DNA of 64,000 nucleotides from Rhynchopus sp. YZ270_cl-10 (GCA_964035575.1 OZ037886.1:558001-622000), one strand, 5' to 3'; shown: positions 1 through 11,404, counted from the first letter of the stretch. Notes: generated by a model not told the origin, from the sequence alone. A program made the numbers and translations.

Positions 1-376
1 AAAAAAAAAATTAGTGTATCTCGCTAACGGAAGGGGGGGAGACAAGCTTTGGGGGAAAAGGGTTGCAAAAACAATACACCATTGTTCTTATACCCGGAGC
101 GAAGAAAAACCTTACGTGGAGATGGAACACGGAAAAAAAAAAACGTTTTTCTGAGGGAGGGTTTCGTGTGTTGAGTTGTATTTATTCTTTTGGAATACTT
201 TGCCATGATATCGTGTAAGAAAAGAAAACTTCTGTGCCTCGTACACACAGCTCAACAATGATGATTAATTGAACCAAGCTTCACACTGTGTAGCAGTCTT
301 CAGAAATGCTGAATAGATCACGCAAGACCCACACAAGAACAAGCCTAAATCTTAGCAAATAAAAGAGGTAAATGTT

Positions 377-410
377 TGATGAACCTAAGCCTTTCATGCT
401 TGGTCACCTT
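377..410 (+). repeat. Family A hairpin repeat
   Basis: TGATGAAC, CTAAGC, loop CTTTCAT, GCTTGG, TCACCTT. Confidence 0.75.
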
Positions 411-471
411 CATCACAATCAAAAAAAAATGTTTCGCGGGAAAGAAAGAAATACAAATCTGAGAGTAAGTG

Positions 472-504
472 TAGATGAATATGTCTCGCTGTGCACACAC
501 ATCT
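472..504 (+). repeat. Family B hairpin repeat
   Basis: TAGATGAAT, ATGTCTCGCTGTGCA, CACACATCTA; about 60 bp from a family A copy. Confidence 0.65.
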
Positions 505-1140
505 AAATAAATTGGTCAAAAACGAACCCAAAGCAACTCTCTGCTGAGTCACTTTGGGAAAAAAAGGAAATGGATAATATGACATGGAAGAAACGAAGTC
601 ACTCAACTCATTTAGATCCACCAAAAGGCCAGTCTATGGCTTTGGTGAGGCGCGCTTTACGTACGGTGTAAATACAACACATTTAATGGACAATGGTTCA
701 CTTAGGAACCCACCTTTTGCTTTCAAACACAATGCACATTATTGTATAAGCATGCTAAAAAAAAAACCAATAATGATAATGCGAAAGTGAGACCAGAACG
801 AATGAGTGCTCTGTTGCGAGAGACGTTTTGCAATAACAAAAAAAAAATGAAAAAAAATCGCAAACATCAAGAAAAAGAACGGGGGGTAATGAACGCAAAC
901 GTCTCGACGGACGCAAGGGCATCAACAACAAAAGGGGTGGGGGGTGGGGGTGAGGAAAGAGTAAGAACGACGCACAGTTCTTGCTCTATCGAAGAAAAGA
1001 AAAGAAAAGAAAAAGGACGCCAGAAAAAGGGGGGGTCTGTGGGTGTGGGAAAACTATTTAAACCGCGAAGAACAAAAGCTATTTTTCGCGGCATCCTGTC
1101 CTCCGTACCCTCCATTTTTCCTCGACAGATAAAAAAAAGA

Positions 1141-1185
1141 GTTGAAAAAGTGCCCAACGCCCGGACATTGGCGGACACAGGCACT
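1141..1185 (+). repeat. Family C core
   Basis: GTTGAAAAAGTGCCCAACGCC with GGCGGACACAGGCAC: the two halves pair as stems GTGCC/GGCAC and CGCC/GGCG. Confidence 0.7.
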
Positions 1186-2088
1186 ATAAAAAAAATGATG
1201 TAAATGCGTTTACTCAGACCATAGAGTTGATCAAAGAAAAACTGTTGAATAGAATGGAGGGTCGGAGAACAGGACGATGGAAAAGAAGAAAAAAATACAT
1301 AAAGTGTAGACACCAAAATGGATGCAGACACATAAAAAAGGCAGTGTAGGCGGGAACTGAAAAATACAATATCACTGAACAAATTTGGGTAGGGAAGACA
1401 AATGTAATAATAAAAAAAGCGACTCAGACAGAACAGCCAACCTCCAGGTTTGATGGGGGGTGCATTGCATTGGAGAGTCACAAAAAGATAAAGAAAAACT
1501 TGATTGAATGGACTACACAAGACGTACCAAGCACACCCATAAGCCCAACCAGCAAGCTGACTGAACGAACCGTAGGTACTGGCCATAAGGCTCTTCATGC
1601 ACACACATCTTAATAAACATTTTGCAAGATGCTCTAAGACACATAGTCGTGCTTAGTCTGATTAGATTGCTTAATGTTTTGAACATTGGTTATTCATCAA
1701 TCTTTTTTGTTGTACTTTTGACACATAGTCACGTGCTTAGTCACCTTTAAAAAAACGATGAAGTTAGATTCATACACTTAACAATTCAGGAGAACAGAAA
1801 GTATTTGAGAGGGTGTAACACACCCGTTGTTTTGGTTTATTTATTTTTTTGGGAAACGATGAAGGAAAACTTGAATACGCCTCTCTCGTGTACATATCTC
1901 TAAAAATGAAATAGGGATACTGCAGACCACTTGCAGGATCTGCGAGAAAGGTGTGTACGGATTTTTAATGAAGTTTTTGAAATTTGCAACATCGTGCTAA
2001 TGGGGACACCTGAACGCCGGAGGACGGGAACCAACCGGATCAGGTGGGAGCCTGGGAGGGGACCACGAACATTGACATTGCAAAGAGA

Positions 2089-2127
2089 AGTTGAAAGTAC
2101 AAAACGCCTGGCGGACGCAGACACATT
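2089..2127 (+). repeat. Family C core, shortened
   Basis: GTTGAAAGTACAAAACGCC directly followed by TGGCGGACGCAGACAC; the middle of the unit is missing. Confidence 0.65.
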
Positions 2128-2661
2128 CTAAAAAGTGTGATATGGCGCAAATGCACTTGCTCACCAAAAAGGTACGGCAGTGCGAAGTGTATCAAAAAAA
2201 AGGTGCAAAGGGTTGAAACGGGGTAAACGGGGTTGAAAGACGAATGAACACATACACACATCTAAAAAAAACCGTCACCAAGCCTACCACTCGCTTCGTG
2301 GATGCTACACGTCCTCCCCCCGCTTCCACTCGTCGCCTAGCGAATGGGGATCAGTGGAGCAACTCCTGGGAGGGATAGGTGGCTATAATTTATTCAGGAT
2401 TTTTTTTTTCACGTTTTTGTTTTCGTTCAAACTGAACTACAAAAATATTAGGCCCACGTAGGCAGTAAACATACTAAAAAAATGCAAATAAAAAGGCAAA
2501 ACAAAAATGACGGGACTCGTGTCCTCTTTGTGTCATGTCACTCAGGACCCCCATTCCCAGAAAGATGAGATGGGCTGAGGCAGACGAACGATTAGAAATA
2601 CACACCCTCCTTGGAGCCACAACGTGCAATGACTCACACCCAATCCCCCGACCTACCTTTT

Positions 2662-5600
2662 TCAACAATACAATATCTTGGAAGGTCGATACGACCCGTC
2701 TTCGATCTCCTGGAGGAAGCTCTGCTCGGCTGCAGTCTCCGCACATCGCAACAGATCCTGCTTATGAGCCTCAAAGAAGTCATCCACCTCCATCCTCTTC
2801 TCTGTTGCCACCAACTTGAAGAAGTCGTTCCACAGAAGGTTTGGGTCGGACTGTGGGTCATTCAAATACAACCATTCCACCTCAGTATGCTCCGTCGACT
2901 GTGTAGAGATGATGCGGGACACCATCTGCGCCCTGTCACTCAACTTCAGAAAGACCACTGCAGCACTATGTTTAAACCTTATCAGACATTTCGAGCTTTC
3001 AACTACACGAGAATTTGTTAATATACCATAACCTTCATGCCTGCAGAACCGCTCTAAGGCGAAGGCCCAGGGGACGATTGGACCGAGCATACAATAACGT
3101 TTCATCGATGCTGCACCGATGTGTCCTGCACGGACCGATCCTGAGGCCACGCTCATGCTGAGTTTGACTGTGGGGGAGGCATCCCACATGGCTTGGAGGC
3201 CGAGTGCACAGAGGGCGGCAAAGGAGGCATGTGACGTACAGCGTTTGATGCCGTTGAAGGTGAGAAGGACACGGTCGCCGCTGAAGGTGTCAGGTATACC
3301 ACGGTGGTGCTGGCAGTGCTCCACCACCTTATGAATGTAGTCGGTGTGCGTTACAATCACAGATTTGTCGGACATCGTGGTGAACAGCTGGTGGAAGCCC
3401 ACAATGTTCACCACCACAAAAGACATTCGTTTGTTATTGCTCAACGACGGCGACAGCAGGAGTGCAGCACTCTGCGTGCCCCTCCGCCTGCGGGATCTGG
3501 ACCGCCCCTTTCTCTGAACGGAGTCCTGCTGCCGAGAGGCTGAGGTGGGTGACAGAGAGGACTGCATGTTGTGGTCCTGGTATGCCTTGCGGTAGACCTT
3601 GCTCCGTGGTGAAACGGTGGAGGGGACGTGGAGTTCGCGTCCTCCTTCGGCGTCGTCGTCGTCATCGTCGTCGATGGAGAAGGCAGCAGAAATGGAGGAA
3701 GCGGAGTCGGACATATCCGTGCCCACAGCTTCAATGTGTGAGCCATCGGATGGGTGCTTCTTCTTGACGTCCTCGTCTTCAAGGTATCCCACAACAGACA
3801 TCGGCATGAAGCTCTTATACTCGCGCATATTGCGTATCAACACCCGCATCGCCCGCCGCATCATATTGATCTCCTTCAGCAGCGAAACAGGAAAGTCCTC
3901 CACATCAATCTTCTCCAGCTCCATCATCGCAATCTGGTTGATGTCGTGCGCGAAGCTGACGAACGGCTTTGTCATCATTTCGTTGAAGATCAGGAAGACC
4001 AACGTTGCAACAAGCACAATCACACAGGTAACGAGCACCGTTTCGACGGACTTCCGATACAGCTTGGCTTCGGTGTTTTCTTTGTTGATTGTTGCGATAT
4101 CGGCGATGGCGGTTGTGAAGGAGTTTACCCCTCCTATGATGTCCTCTGTCGGCACCATTGTAATATGTAACGTGCCTGGAAGGCCTTTCACCTCATAGCG
4201 CGGGAGTACAGACGCGGTGTAGCGCTTCGATCCTACTGAGGAGAAGTGCTTCCTCGTTGCTATCATCTTCTGCACGCAGTACCGCCCCATTGAATGGTTG
4301 AACACCCGAAAGTCATCCACCAGCCCTTTATACCCCACCCCCACAAAGAACCCTTCCGTCGCAAACTCAATATCGTACCGCAGTGAAAACGACCCTCTGC
4401 TCACCTCCTCCCCGTCCACATAGACCACACAGCTTCCCTTGAAGAAGTTCACCGAGCCTGCAATATGTGTCCACCCCTCAAATTTCCGAACCGGCTTCGT
4501 AATACAAGCATGCTTCAATACGGAAACAATGAGCAGTCCATTCGAAAGAAACCGAACCGAAGCTGACGAAGAAAGAGAATCTGAAAAAAGCTGTCCTTTT
4601 CCGTCATCTTCTAAATCTGGTTTGATGTACATTGCGATGGTGTACGGTGATTTGTAGGTGAAAACCTCACGGATAATGGGTTGGGATTGGTAACATAGCG
4701 CATCGGGAATACCGTCAACTGTACACACATTGTGGTATTGTGGGTCTTTGGGGAGATGTGTATTTCCATCAATACTAGCATGAATTCGTGGAACCCGCAG
4801 GGTTAAATGGGGAAACACCTTAACATAAGTATTCCCATCAAACCTTAATGATGCACTGTTGTTACCCACAAACGGCATTTCTTCTGAGAAGTTTCCTAAT
4901 GCATGCACCTCACTACGCTGCACAACAACATCCCATGCATTGCCTGACTCATCGCGGAGATGACCATCAAAGGGAAGATGCATCAACTGCGTCGGGACCT
5001 CTGTGTATTTATCCTTCTGGTCAAACTCAAAAGTGAGCACCTTCCCACTCTGATCTGAATCATCCGGGGGAATCCAGGTTCCATACCGTGCTTTAATTTC
5101 ATTTGCCAAACTCACAATACGAGGACTCCGTGAATTGCTGATACTTGGCATGGAATAGGTGTGGTGACCGTACCTCCCGCGGGCTTGGCCATCTATGGTG
5201 TCAAGAATGGAAAATCCTTCTTCAAAGCTTGCGAATATTGTACCATCTTTGTCAAGAATGTAGACCGACATATTCTCCGCAAGGGGGTTGCGGAGAAGGT
5301 TGTTCGAAATGTCGTGTTTGATTTCTTGGCTGAGTTGGTATCCTGAGAGCGAGAGGGTAAGAATACCGATCATTTTTTGGTCGCGGACAGAGCGTTCCGT
5401 CATGATAGGCATTATAATCGAATAGCAAGGACCGAGGGGTTCTTGTCCGTTCGTGGAGCGGGAGCGGAGCGACTCTTCTTCACGTTGTAGAGCAGAGTAA
5501 TGAACCCAACCCTTCCGGGTACGATACTCATTTAGGTTGTTTGAAACATATTCTACGGCGTTATCAGTGTTGTCGTCGATAGATGATAGAAAGATCTTCG

Positions 5601-7683
5601 AAAATGGGTTAAACGCGCTTCGATTCACCTCATACCGTCCACTAACAAGAAATCCATATCCAAACGCGTTTGTCTCATTTCCGTCCATCTCATTCCCATT
5701 TCCATCAAATTTTCCATTAGTATTACCCTTAGAGTCATAATAGAACCCATTCCGCATCAAAAGCTGGACCTCCCAATTCATGAAACTGCTGCCTCTGTCT
5801 TTTTGATTTTCTAATGCTTTCGCGACGTCTTTGCGGATTGCCTTGAATTGTGTATAGTTTGGTGTTTGCTTCATTCGTGTAAAGCCTGCTAAAGCGTCGG
5901 CGATAAGAATTGCTTCGCCCTTCCATTTTTCATATGCAGAGACGCTGGTATGAAGGATCTGACCAAGGAGTTGGGAGGACATCATTTTGACGTTGTAGGT
6001 ACCGCGTTCTGCAGCATCGTTTAGGGCTTTCTTTGCGTCGTCGGAAGAGGCACGCACACCACGCCTTCCTGCATCATATGACAACCCAAACGCGAGCCCT
6101 GCTACAACCAACACCAACGTCAACGACAGCGCCGTAGAACTCCACGTCAACGATACCCCCTGCACCTCCCGTACATTCGACCCCTCTGTCGAGCGATAAT
6201 CCATGAATGCCTTCGTCGCCACCCCAAACACCAAAAACGGGAGTAATATCAACGACACCAACACTCCATTCTCCTCGAAGACAGACATCTCATCCTTGTC
6301 CGGGAGTTTCAATTCGGTCTGATCTGTCTCCAAAACCTCGGGAACCTCAGTAGAGTAGACGCCCTGCTTTAAGTACATTCTCCGTTCATAGACGTCTAAT
6401 ACGATACTCTCTCCCGAGGTTTTCACTATGGTAACACTTCGAGGAACTGATGTATTCAAAAACGCCTGTAAACGTTCCTGATCCGACTCACCTCCAGTCC
6501 AAGCAGATGCAACCGAAATATTGGACCCCCACCCATGAGGACGATCGCTCCCTACACCGATCAACCCTTTCAAGCTTGGAACCTTCTTCAAAAATTCATG
6601 AACGCTGCAAGGTCCTGGAATAGAAGCAATAACACGCCCTTCTAACTCCTCTGGTAAAAATTCGAAATCGACGCAAACAAGAGGCATCAACCGCGGGATG
6701 TACAATACATCAACAAACCCCGGAGATTCATGTTGTGCATGAAGAAAATACTCCCGCCTTGATGGAGTGAAATCCGGTCCATATAAACAGCTAACCTGCT
6801 GTGTGCTAGACTCATTTTCATAAACCTGTAATGGACAGACTGAACAGAGTCTTGCTTTTGGGTCATCCATATCTGCGCACATTTTGTAGGGATGAAGAAA
6901 CCACCATGGGCATCCATCATCATAGTATTCTGAAGTATCTGCTGTTTCAGGAAATGCGCGGATTTCGGCGTTGCAGTTGTATTGCACCTTGGCGGTGACG
7001 GAGACGTTGTTTGCTAACAGTTCTTCTACATAGAGGAACGCATCTGCTAGACCATAGTAGATTAATGCATTCGCCTTAGCCGCAGCGTGCCCCCAGGAGT
7101 CTACCTGCCATGCTGGAAAATGGTTGCCCATTCTTTGACTGGATCCCCCCATTTCCAATCCCATTATCGCAATGCTCGCACCGCTCTCCAATGACGCATC
7201 TAAGACATCACAACGTGGCATTTTATGAAACGACATTAAAGCAATAGACTCGGTCATATCCCCCCACCCCTCTGCAGTACACTTATCTCCACTGGAAGAC
7301 CGAATCGGCAGGATCTTTCCATCAAGCGGATGTCCAGCATGCATATGCACCGAGCTATTGTACGGATGGGAAAAATAATCCTGAATGCAAATCGGGTTCT
7401 GTTCGTACCCCGGAGGGTCAACAATGTGAAGTGTATAATGGCACTGCCCGCAAACCTCAGATTTGAGACGCCAGTTGTTAGGACTGCACATCGCGTTTTT
7501 TAACGTCGGATTTGCGCGAACAGTATCGTAGTCGCCATCGAGTCTGATTTGCACCGCATCGGCAAAGGCGGTTCCGACACTCTTCAAACACTCATTTGGG
7601 TCAGGGTTGCATTCAGGCACCTCAGAGATACCCCCTTTCGCAAGCACTGCGAGGACCGCGCTATATATAACCCACCGTATCAT
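2662..7683 (-). CDS. Multi-pass receptor with PA-like, Cache/LamG and degenerate class III cyclase domain
   Basis: A 1673-residue membrane protein. I start it at the ATG at 7683 because the longer open frame begins with TTG and this ATG opens directly onto a signal peptide (IYSAVLAVLA). Order: Cys-rich ectodomain with two PA-like halves (about 20-470); membrane spans near 472-495 and 515-537; a second ectodomain of dCache type (about 545-840, ending near 1185) interrupted by a LamG/concanavalin-like domain (about 900-1130); a span near 1205-1230; a HAMP-like helix and the segment REYKSFMP that often precedes class III cyclases; an Asp/Ser/Arg-rich linker; and a cyclase homology domain from about 1415. 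In that domain the first metal Asp is Asn (VNIVGF), the second is kept (SGDRV), and the usual Asn/Arg positions after YCMLGP are lost. It is probably a catalytically dead or regulatory cyclase-like sensor. Ligand and partners are unknown. Confidence 0.85.
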   Translation of the reverse strand: MIRWVIYSAVLAVLAKGGISEVPECNPDPNECLKSVGTAFADAVQIRLDGDYDTVRANPTLKNAMCSPNNWRLKSEVCGQCHYTLHIVDPPGYEQNPICIQDYFSHPYNSSVHMHAGHPLDGKILPIRSSSGDKCTAEGWGDMTESIALMSFHKMPRCDVLDASLESGASIAIMGLEMGGSSQRMGNHFPAWQVDSWGHAAAKANALIYYGLADAFLYVEELLANNVSVTAKVQYNCNAEIRAFPETADTSEYYDDGCPWWFLHPYKMCADMDDPKARLCSVCPLQVYENESSTQQVSCLYGPDFTPSRREYFLHAQHESPGFVDVLYIPRLMPLVCVDFEFLPEELEGRVIASIPGPCSVHEFLKKVPSLKGLIGVGSDRPHGWGSNISVASAWTGGESDQERLQAFLNTSVPRSVTIVKTSGESIVLDVYERRMYLKQGVYSTEVPEVLETDQTELKLPDKDEMSVFEENGVLVSLILLPFLVFGVATKAFMDYRSTEGSNVREVQGVSLTWSSTALSLTLVLVVAGLAFGLSYDAGRRGVRASSDDAKKALNDAAERGTYNVKMMSSQLLGQILHTSVSAYEKWKGEAILIADALAGFTRMKQTPNYTQFKAIRKDVAKALENQKDRGSSFMNWEVQLLMRNGFYYDSKGNTNGKFDGNGNEMDGNETNAFGYGFLVSGRYEVNRSAFNPFSKIFLSSIDDNTDNAVEYVSNNLNEYRTRKGWVHYSALQREEESLRSRSTNGQEPLGPCYSIIMPIMTERSVRDQKMIGILTLSLSGYQLSQEIKHDISNNLLRNPLAENMSVYILDKDGTIFASFEEGFSILDTIDGQARGRYGHHTYSMPSISNSRSPRIVSLANEIKARYGTWIPPDDSDQSGKVLTFEFDQKDKYTEVPTQLMHLPFDGHLRDESGNAWDVVVQRSEVHALGNFSEEMPFVGNNSASLRFDGNTYVKVFPHLTLRVPRIHASIDGNTHLPKDPQYHNVCTVDGIPDALCYQSQPIIREVFTYKSPYTIAMYIKPDLEDDGKGQLFSDSLSSSASVRFLSNGLLIVSVLKHACITKPVRKFEGWTHIAGSVNFFKGSCVVYVDGEEVSRGSFSLRYDIEFATEGFFVGVGYKGLVDDFRVFNHSMGRYCVQKMIATRKHFSSVGSKRYTASVLPRYEVKGLPGTLHITMVPTEDIIGGVNSFTTAIADIATINKENTEAKLYRKSVETVLVTCVIVLVATLVFLIFNEMMTKPFVSFAHDINQIAMMELEKIDVEDFPVSLLKEINMMRRAMRVLIRNMREYKSFMPMSVVGYLEDEDVKKKHPSDGSHIEAVGTDMSDSASSISAAFSIDDDDDDDAEGGRELHVPSTVSPRSKVYRKAYQDHNMQSSLSPTSASRQQDSVQRKGRSRSRRRRGTQSAALLLSPSLSNNKRMSFVVVNIVGFHQLFTTMSDKSVIVTHTDYIHKVVEHCQHHRGIPDTFSGDRVLLTFNGIKRCTSHASFAALCALGLQAMWDASPTVKLSMSVASGSVRAGHIGAASMKRYCMLGPIVPWAFALERFCRHEGYGILTNSRVVESSKCLIRFKHSAAVVFLKLSDRAQMVSRIISTQSTEHTEVEWLYLNDPQSDPNLLWNDFFKLVATEKRMEVDDFFEAHKQDLLRCAETAAEQSFLQEIEDGSYRPSKILYC

Positions 7684-8602
7684 CGCATTACAGTAAAGGA
7701 GGTGTGAAATAGGGGGTAATGACGACAAAAAAAATGTGTGATGCGAAACTAAAACTGTGGTGGGGGTGAAGAAAAAGGTGATTGTGGTGAGGCAGCTGGA
7801 GTGCGCGGCAGGAGACGGACAACGTCCAATGGGACCGGCATTGGGTAAAGGAGGCTGCGCAGCTCGAGGAGAAGGAGCTGATGATGTTTATTGAGCTGAG
7901 TGCGGTCGAATGAGAATTGGACTGAGAAGCTGATGCAGCAGAACACATTGCTTTCCGAGGTACCACACAGCCAGAGAACAGCATCATCTAATAAAAGGGA
8001 GGTAGAGATGAGGAGGGGGAAATCCTTTTTCTTTTTCTTCTTTTTTTTTTTTTCGTTTCCCCTTTTCCTCCATTCTGTATGAACTATAGTATCACCACTC
8101 TGTTGCAATTGAGAAATGAAAAGGAATCTTACTTTTTTTGAAGAGAGAAAATGAAAAAAAAAAAAAAAAACCGGGAAATGCCTCCATAGAACACATGCTT
8201 GTATTCCCCCGCAAACCCCGTCATCACTCCACTGGACATTTTTATGTCGTTCGTAAAAGAGAACAGATGAAACTAAGCTTCATTTCACCTTGAAAATGGG
8301 GATTTTTTTTTTGGGAGTTGTGACGCTCCGCAAGGAAAGGGTGGGATGTACTTCAAATTTCTTTTTTTTTGAATTGATAACGTGTAGACAACTCGCTTTT
8401 TCGTGATCTCCACGCAATATCTTTTTCTTGCAGACTGTGGTCTTCCCAACTGTTTTTGCCCTTTGAGGATCTCTCGCAAGCGATCACAATAGGTTATCAC
8501 ACAACATTAGCTGCGTGGAATTGCAAGACGTTGTCGGGGAAATTGCGCGGATATGAGTTGAAAAAATATAAAGATATACAACAAAAAGAACGAAAAAATG
8601 TG

Positions 8603-8639
8603 TCTTGCAATACAAAGCCCTCTCGTAGCAGTGTACCTT
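8603..8639 (+). repeat. Family D repeat, 5' part only
   Basis: CTTGCAATACAAAGCCCTCT, CGTAGCAGTGTACCTT. Confidence 0.65.
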
Positions 8640-8821
8640 TTTGGAAAACAAAGATCGCTCTCTTGAAACCCTTCAACAAACTAAAATCGAAAAAAAAACG
8701 TTGCAAAGAGGAATTTTGAACTACCATAAGCCGCTGGAAATGCCCTGTGGACACACCCAAAGATAGAGGAAGAGAGACACGGCTTCTGTGCTCAAAAGAA
8801 AAAAAAGAAGATAATAGTCAT

Positions 8822-8878
8822 TGATGCAGGCACCTCCGACTGACCCACGTACGATGCCAGCCATCCGGATGAAAGCAC
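8822..8878 (+). repeat. Family E short repeat, copy 1
   Basis: About 57 bp beginning ATGCAGGCACCTCCGACTGA and ending GGATGAAAGCAC. It is practically identical to the copy at 63123-63180, and two diverged copies lie at 56424-56477 and 56844-56894. No target duplication was found. Confidence 0.8.
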
Positions 8879-9098
8879 AAAAAAAAAATTATTTCATATG
8901 CATTCTTTTCTAAATGAAAAGAAGGGGGAAAAAAGACACGCACAGACATTGCAGTTTTGCTTTGAGAATCTTTTTTAAACCAACTTTGTTTAAAACCCTG
9001 GGCAAGATTTTTTGTTATCGATAATTCACCCCCCAAGAAGTGAATTATATACACCGGACTGCTCAGTATTATTTCCCCCCCAAAAAAAGCGCCTCTTT

Positions 9099-11404
9099 TT
9101 ACAGCTTAGAGTTGAGGCGAGCAATTTCATCCCTCAGGTTTGCCACAGCCTTTTTACCAAAGCGAGTCTGGAAGGTCTCCGTCTTGTAGGGCCCCTCTGG
9201 GTTTTGTGTGAAGCCTGAGAGGGCGAGGGGGCGGAGCCTTTTGAAGTCACTGTAGTCTACGTGGTTGTATTCGAGGCTGATTTGCTCCGCGTATTCGCAG
9301 TAACGTGAGGGGTCCTGCCCGAGAATGGCAATATCAATGTCCAGGAAGTACGCCAAATCCCCCTCCGCCTTCGCCGCCACATGGTTTGCGGTCTCCTCAA
9401 TCCACAGCGCCACAGTGTCTTCGTCTCCCTGTGAGATGCCTGCCCGGTTTGCCTGTGCAAAAACCCGCCACAACGCAGCAGAATCCACCTCATTAGTCCG
9501 AGACCGTGGGTTGTAGATGACATCGTGAAAGAAGATCGCCCAAGAGACAAGGTCTTTGCGTACAATCTTGTCGGAAACCTCTTCAAGGAGGGAGAACATC
9601 TGTGAGGGGGAATGGTAAAGTTTAAAAAATTACAGTAAATTTGCGCACTTTTTTTTTGCCTTTCTTTTTTCAAAATTTCTGCAAAAAAAAATCGCCCCAG
9701 AGTTAGGGAATAGACTGGAGGTGACCCTTCACAACATACCTCCTCAAGATGCGACAGCGTGTGGTAGTCCCTTCCTGTCTGCGCATATCTGTCGCGAACC
9801 TCGCGCCACCAATACGCTGTGCTTTCGGGTGTGAGACCTGCGTCGGCAGCGAGCTGCGACCACGTGGCGGCGATGCCGTCTAGGCTGCTGAGGGTGGTGC
9901 TCGTACGCGAGAGAACATCTTTGTATGCAAGCAATGTGTCCTCCGAGAGTGCAGCAACGTCCTTATGGTTCGAGAGCAAGACATGCGCTGTGGTCATACG
10001 CTCAGGCCCCGTCAACTGACTCGCAATCCTCTTCTCCGCGTCCTCCGCCGACAGGCTGTTTCGCTCCATAAGACGTGCCTTCGCGACTGCCGGAGGGATA
10101 ACACACAACCACACCTCATCGAACATATCTTCCCACCCAGCCTCCTTCGCAACAGCTGCCTCCACCACCAACACCCGCGCAGTGCTCTCTGCGATCTTGG
10201 TAGTAATCATTGTACGAATTGCAGGCCAAACGATGTCCGTGAGCTTTGTCATATTCGTTTTGTCTTCTCCAAAGACAAGCGAGCCCAGCACCTTCCTGTC
10301 TATGCTACCGTCCTCTGCAGCCACGGCAGGGTTCAACGGGCTAAAGGTCTCTTTGATCTTCCGGTTGCTTTCGGACCCAATTTCGTATGCAAGGTGACCA
10401 AGCTGGTCGGCGTTGATCATTTCGACGTCATCCTGCTTGGCAAGAATCTGTGAGACAGTGGACTTCCCTGTTGCGATTCCTCCTGTTACGCAAATGGTGT
10501 ACGCTTTGTTTGTGTTGCGTTTACAGAAAAAGCGGGGGTCATGAAAGAGACCGCCAATCTTTGCCTGGCGTTGTCCCGTTGAAGAAAGCTTTGCGGTGGT
10601 CGGTAGGTTCGCTGTCAGCTCGCCGGAAGCGCTGATGAGCCCGATGGTAACGACATCCATTGCAGGGAAGCCCTTCTCGGCGCGCACCTCATTGCATTTT
10701 GCACCACCCGACGCAGTTTCTTCTGTAACGATGATCGCTTCAATGGAAGGCTCCACAATGGAGGGGCCGTAGCCATCTGTAAGCTCTGCTGTTTCGTAGC
10801 AGACATCTGGACGGATTGTCGAAAAGAACTGCCGCACAACACGTTCACGTCTGCCATATGGCTGGATCAACTCCCGCAGTGCCTTTTCCTTGAACAAAGC
10901 GTCGCCCGCAATCCCACAAAACAAACGCCCCCCAGGTTTCATACAATGCGCTGCAGACGAAAGCAGCAGCTTCTGTCCGACGTGAAGCCGATCAAAGGTG
11001 CCTCCCATGCACATACTGGTGTACTGCTTCAGATCCGCATCTCCGGTGGCTTCACTGAGCGGGGCACACCCTGATTCACGTGGTGCTAAAACATGGTGCG
11101 GGACGTTCAGCTGATTCGCCTCCGCCTCCTCTTCCTGGTACCCCAAGAAGACGGTCACATCGGGAGGGTTTGTACCACGCAACAAAACCATTGTGTCAAC
11201 ATGTGGATCCGAAGCAAATGCAGCATGGTACACATCGCCTAGACGCTTCTGCAGGCTAGCAAGCGACTCATTCTCGAGAACAGGGATTGAGACATAAAGA
11301 CGCTTCTCGATAGCACGTGCCGCGGTTTGCACCTTGAAGATATCCTCCCCACCCTTCAACCTAACCAACCCTACACGGGACATAAGAGAGCAGGTTCGCT
11401 TCAT
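9099..11404 (-). CDS. COASY: Bifunctional CoA synthase (PPAT-DPCK) fused to HD phosphohydrolase-like domain
   Basis: Two exons (11404-9740 and 9599-9099) joined across a 140-bp intron with GTATGT donor and CACAG acceptor give 721 residues. The N-terminal half carries phosphopantetheine adenylyltransferase (GGTFDRLHVGQ, then the TEETASGG region). The middle is dephospho-CoA kinase with P-loop GGIATGKST. These are the last two steps of CoA synthesis. The C-terminal part, about 500-721, matches the COG4339 HD-like family: YHTLSHLEE, FHDVIYNP, NEVDSA, LDIDIAILG. The intron falls between the first His motif and the FHD motif, so both exons are needed for the domain. In the PPAT HxGH signature the second His is Gln. 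The start at 11404 follows a TTTTTTTTTCCCTTCATAG acceptor (AG at 11452-11453), leaving a 47-nt leader. The stop of the upstream hydrolase gene is only about 130 bp away. Confidence 0.9.

Larger units (their letters stand above)
1..2661. other. Gene-free region with short repeats
   Basis: No convincing coding region on either strand. The longest open frames (867-1604 minus, 742-1203 plus) overlap each other, run through A/T-rich homopolymers and cross repeat copies, so I treat them as chance. The stretch holds family A and B hairpins near 377-410, 472-504, 1585-1611 and 1871-1898, and family C cores near 1141-1185 and 2089-2127. The last few hundred bases are probably the 3' untranslated region of the receptor gene that ends at 2662. 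Confidence 0.6.
7684..9098. other. Intergenic region, 5' leader of the receptor gene plus repeats
   Basis: No gene seen. On the minus strand the bases just upstream of 7683 include pyrimidine-rich stretches and AGs suitable as trans-splice acceptors for the receptor gene. The rest holds long A and T runs (8041-8053, 8155-8170), a fragment of repeat family D (8603-8639) and a full family E copy (8822-8878). The right end is the 3' untranslated region of the CoA synthase gene. Confidence 0.6.

Noticed and set aside
742-1203. Plus-strand open frame of 153 codons
   Set aside because: Lys/Arg-rich translation of A-rich DNA, containing a family C repeat; would be the only plus-strand gene.
867-1604. 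Minus-strand open frame of 245 codons
   Set aside because: Very Phe/Ser/Pro-rich, crosses homopolymers and repeat copies, and overlaps an equally long plus-strand frame. No domain or splice logic supports it.
7684-7728. Longer N-terminus for the receptor
   Set aside because: The extended frame begins with TTG; the ATG at 7683 opens directly onto a signal peptide.
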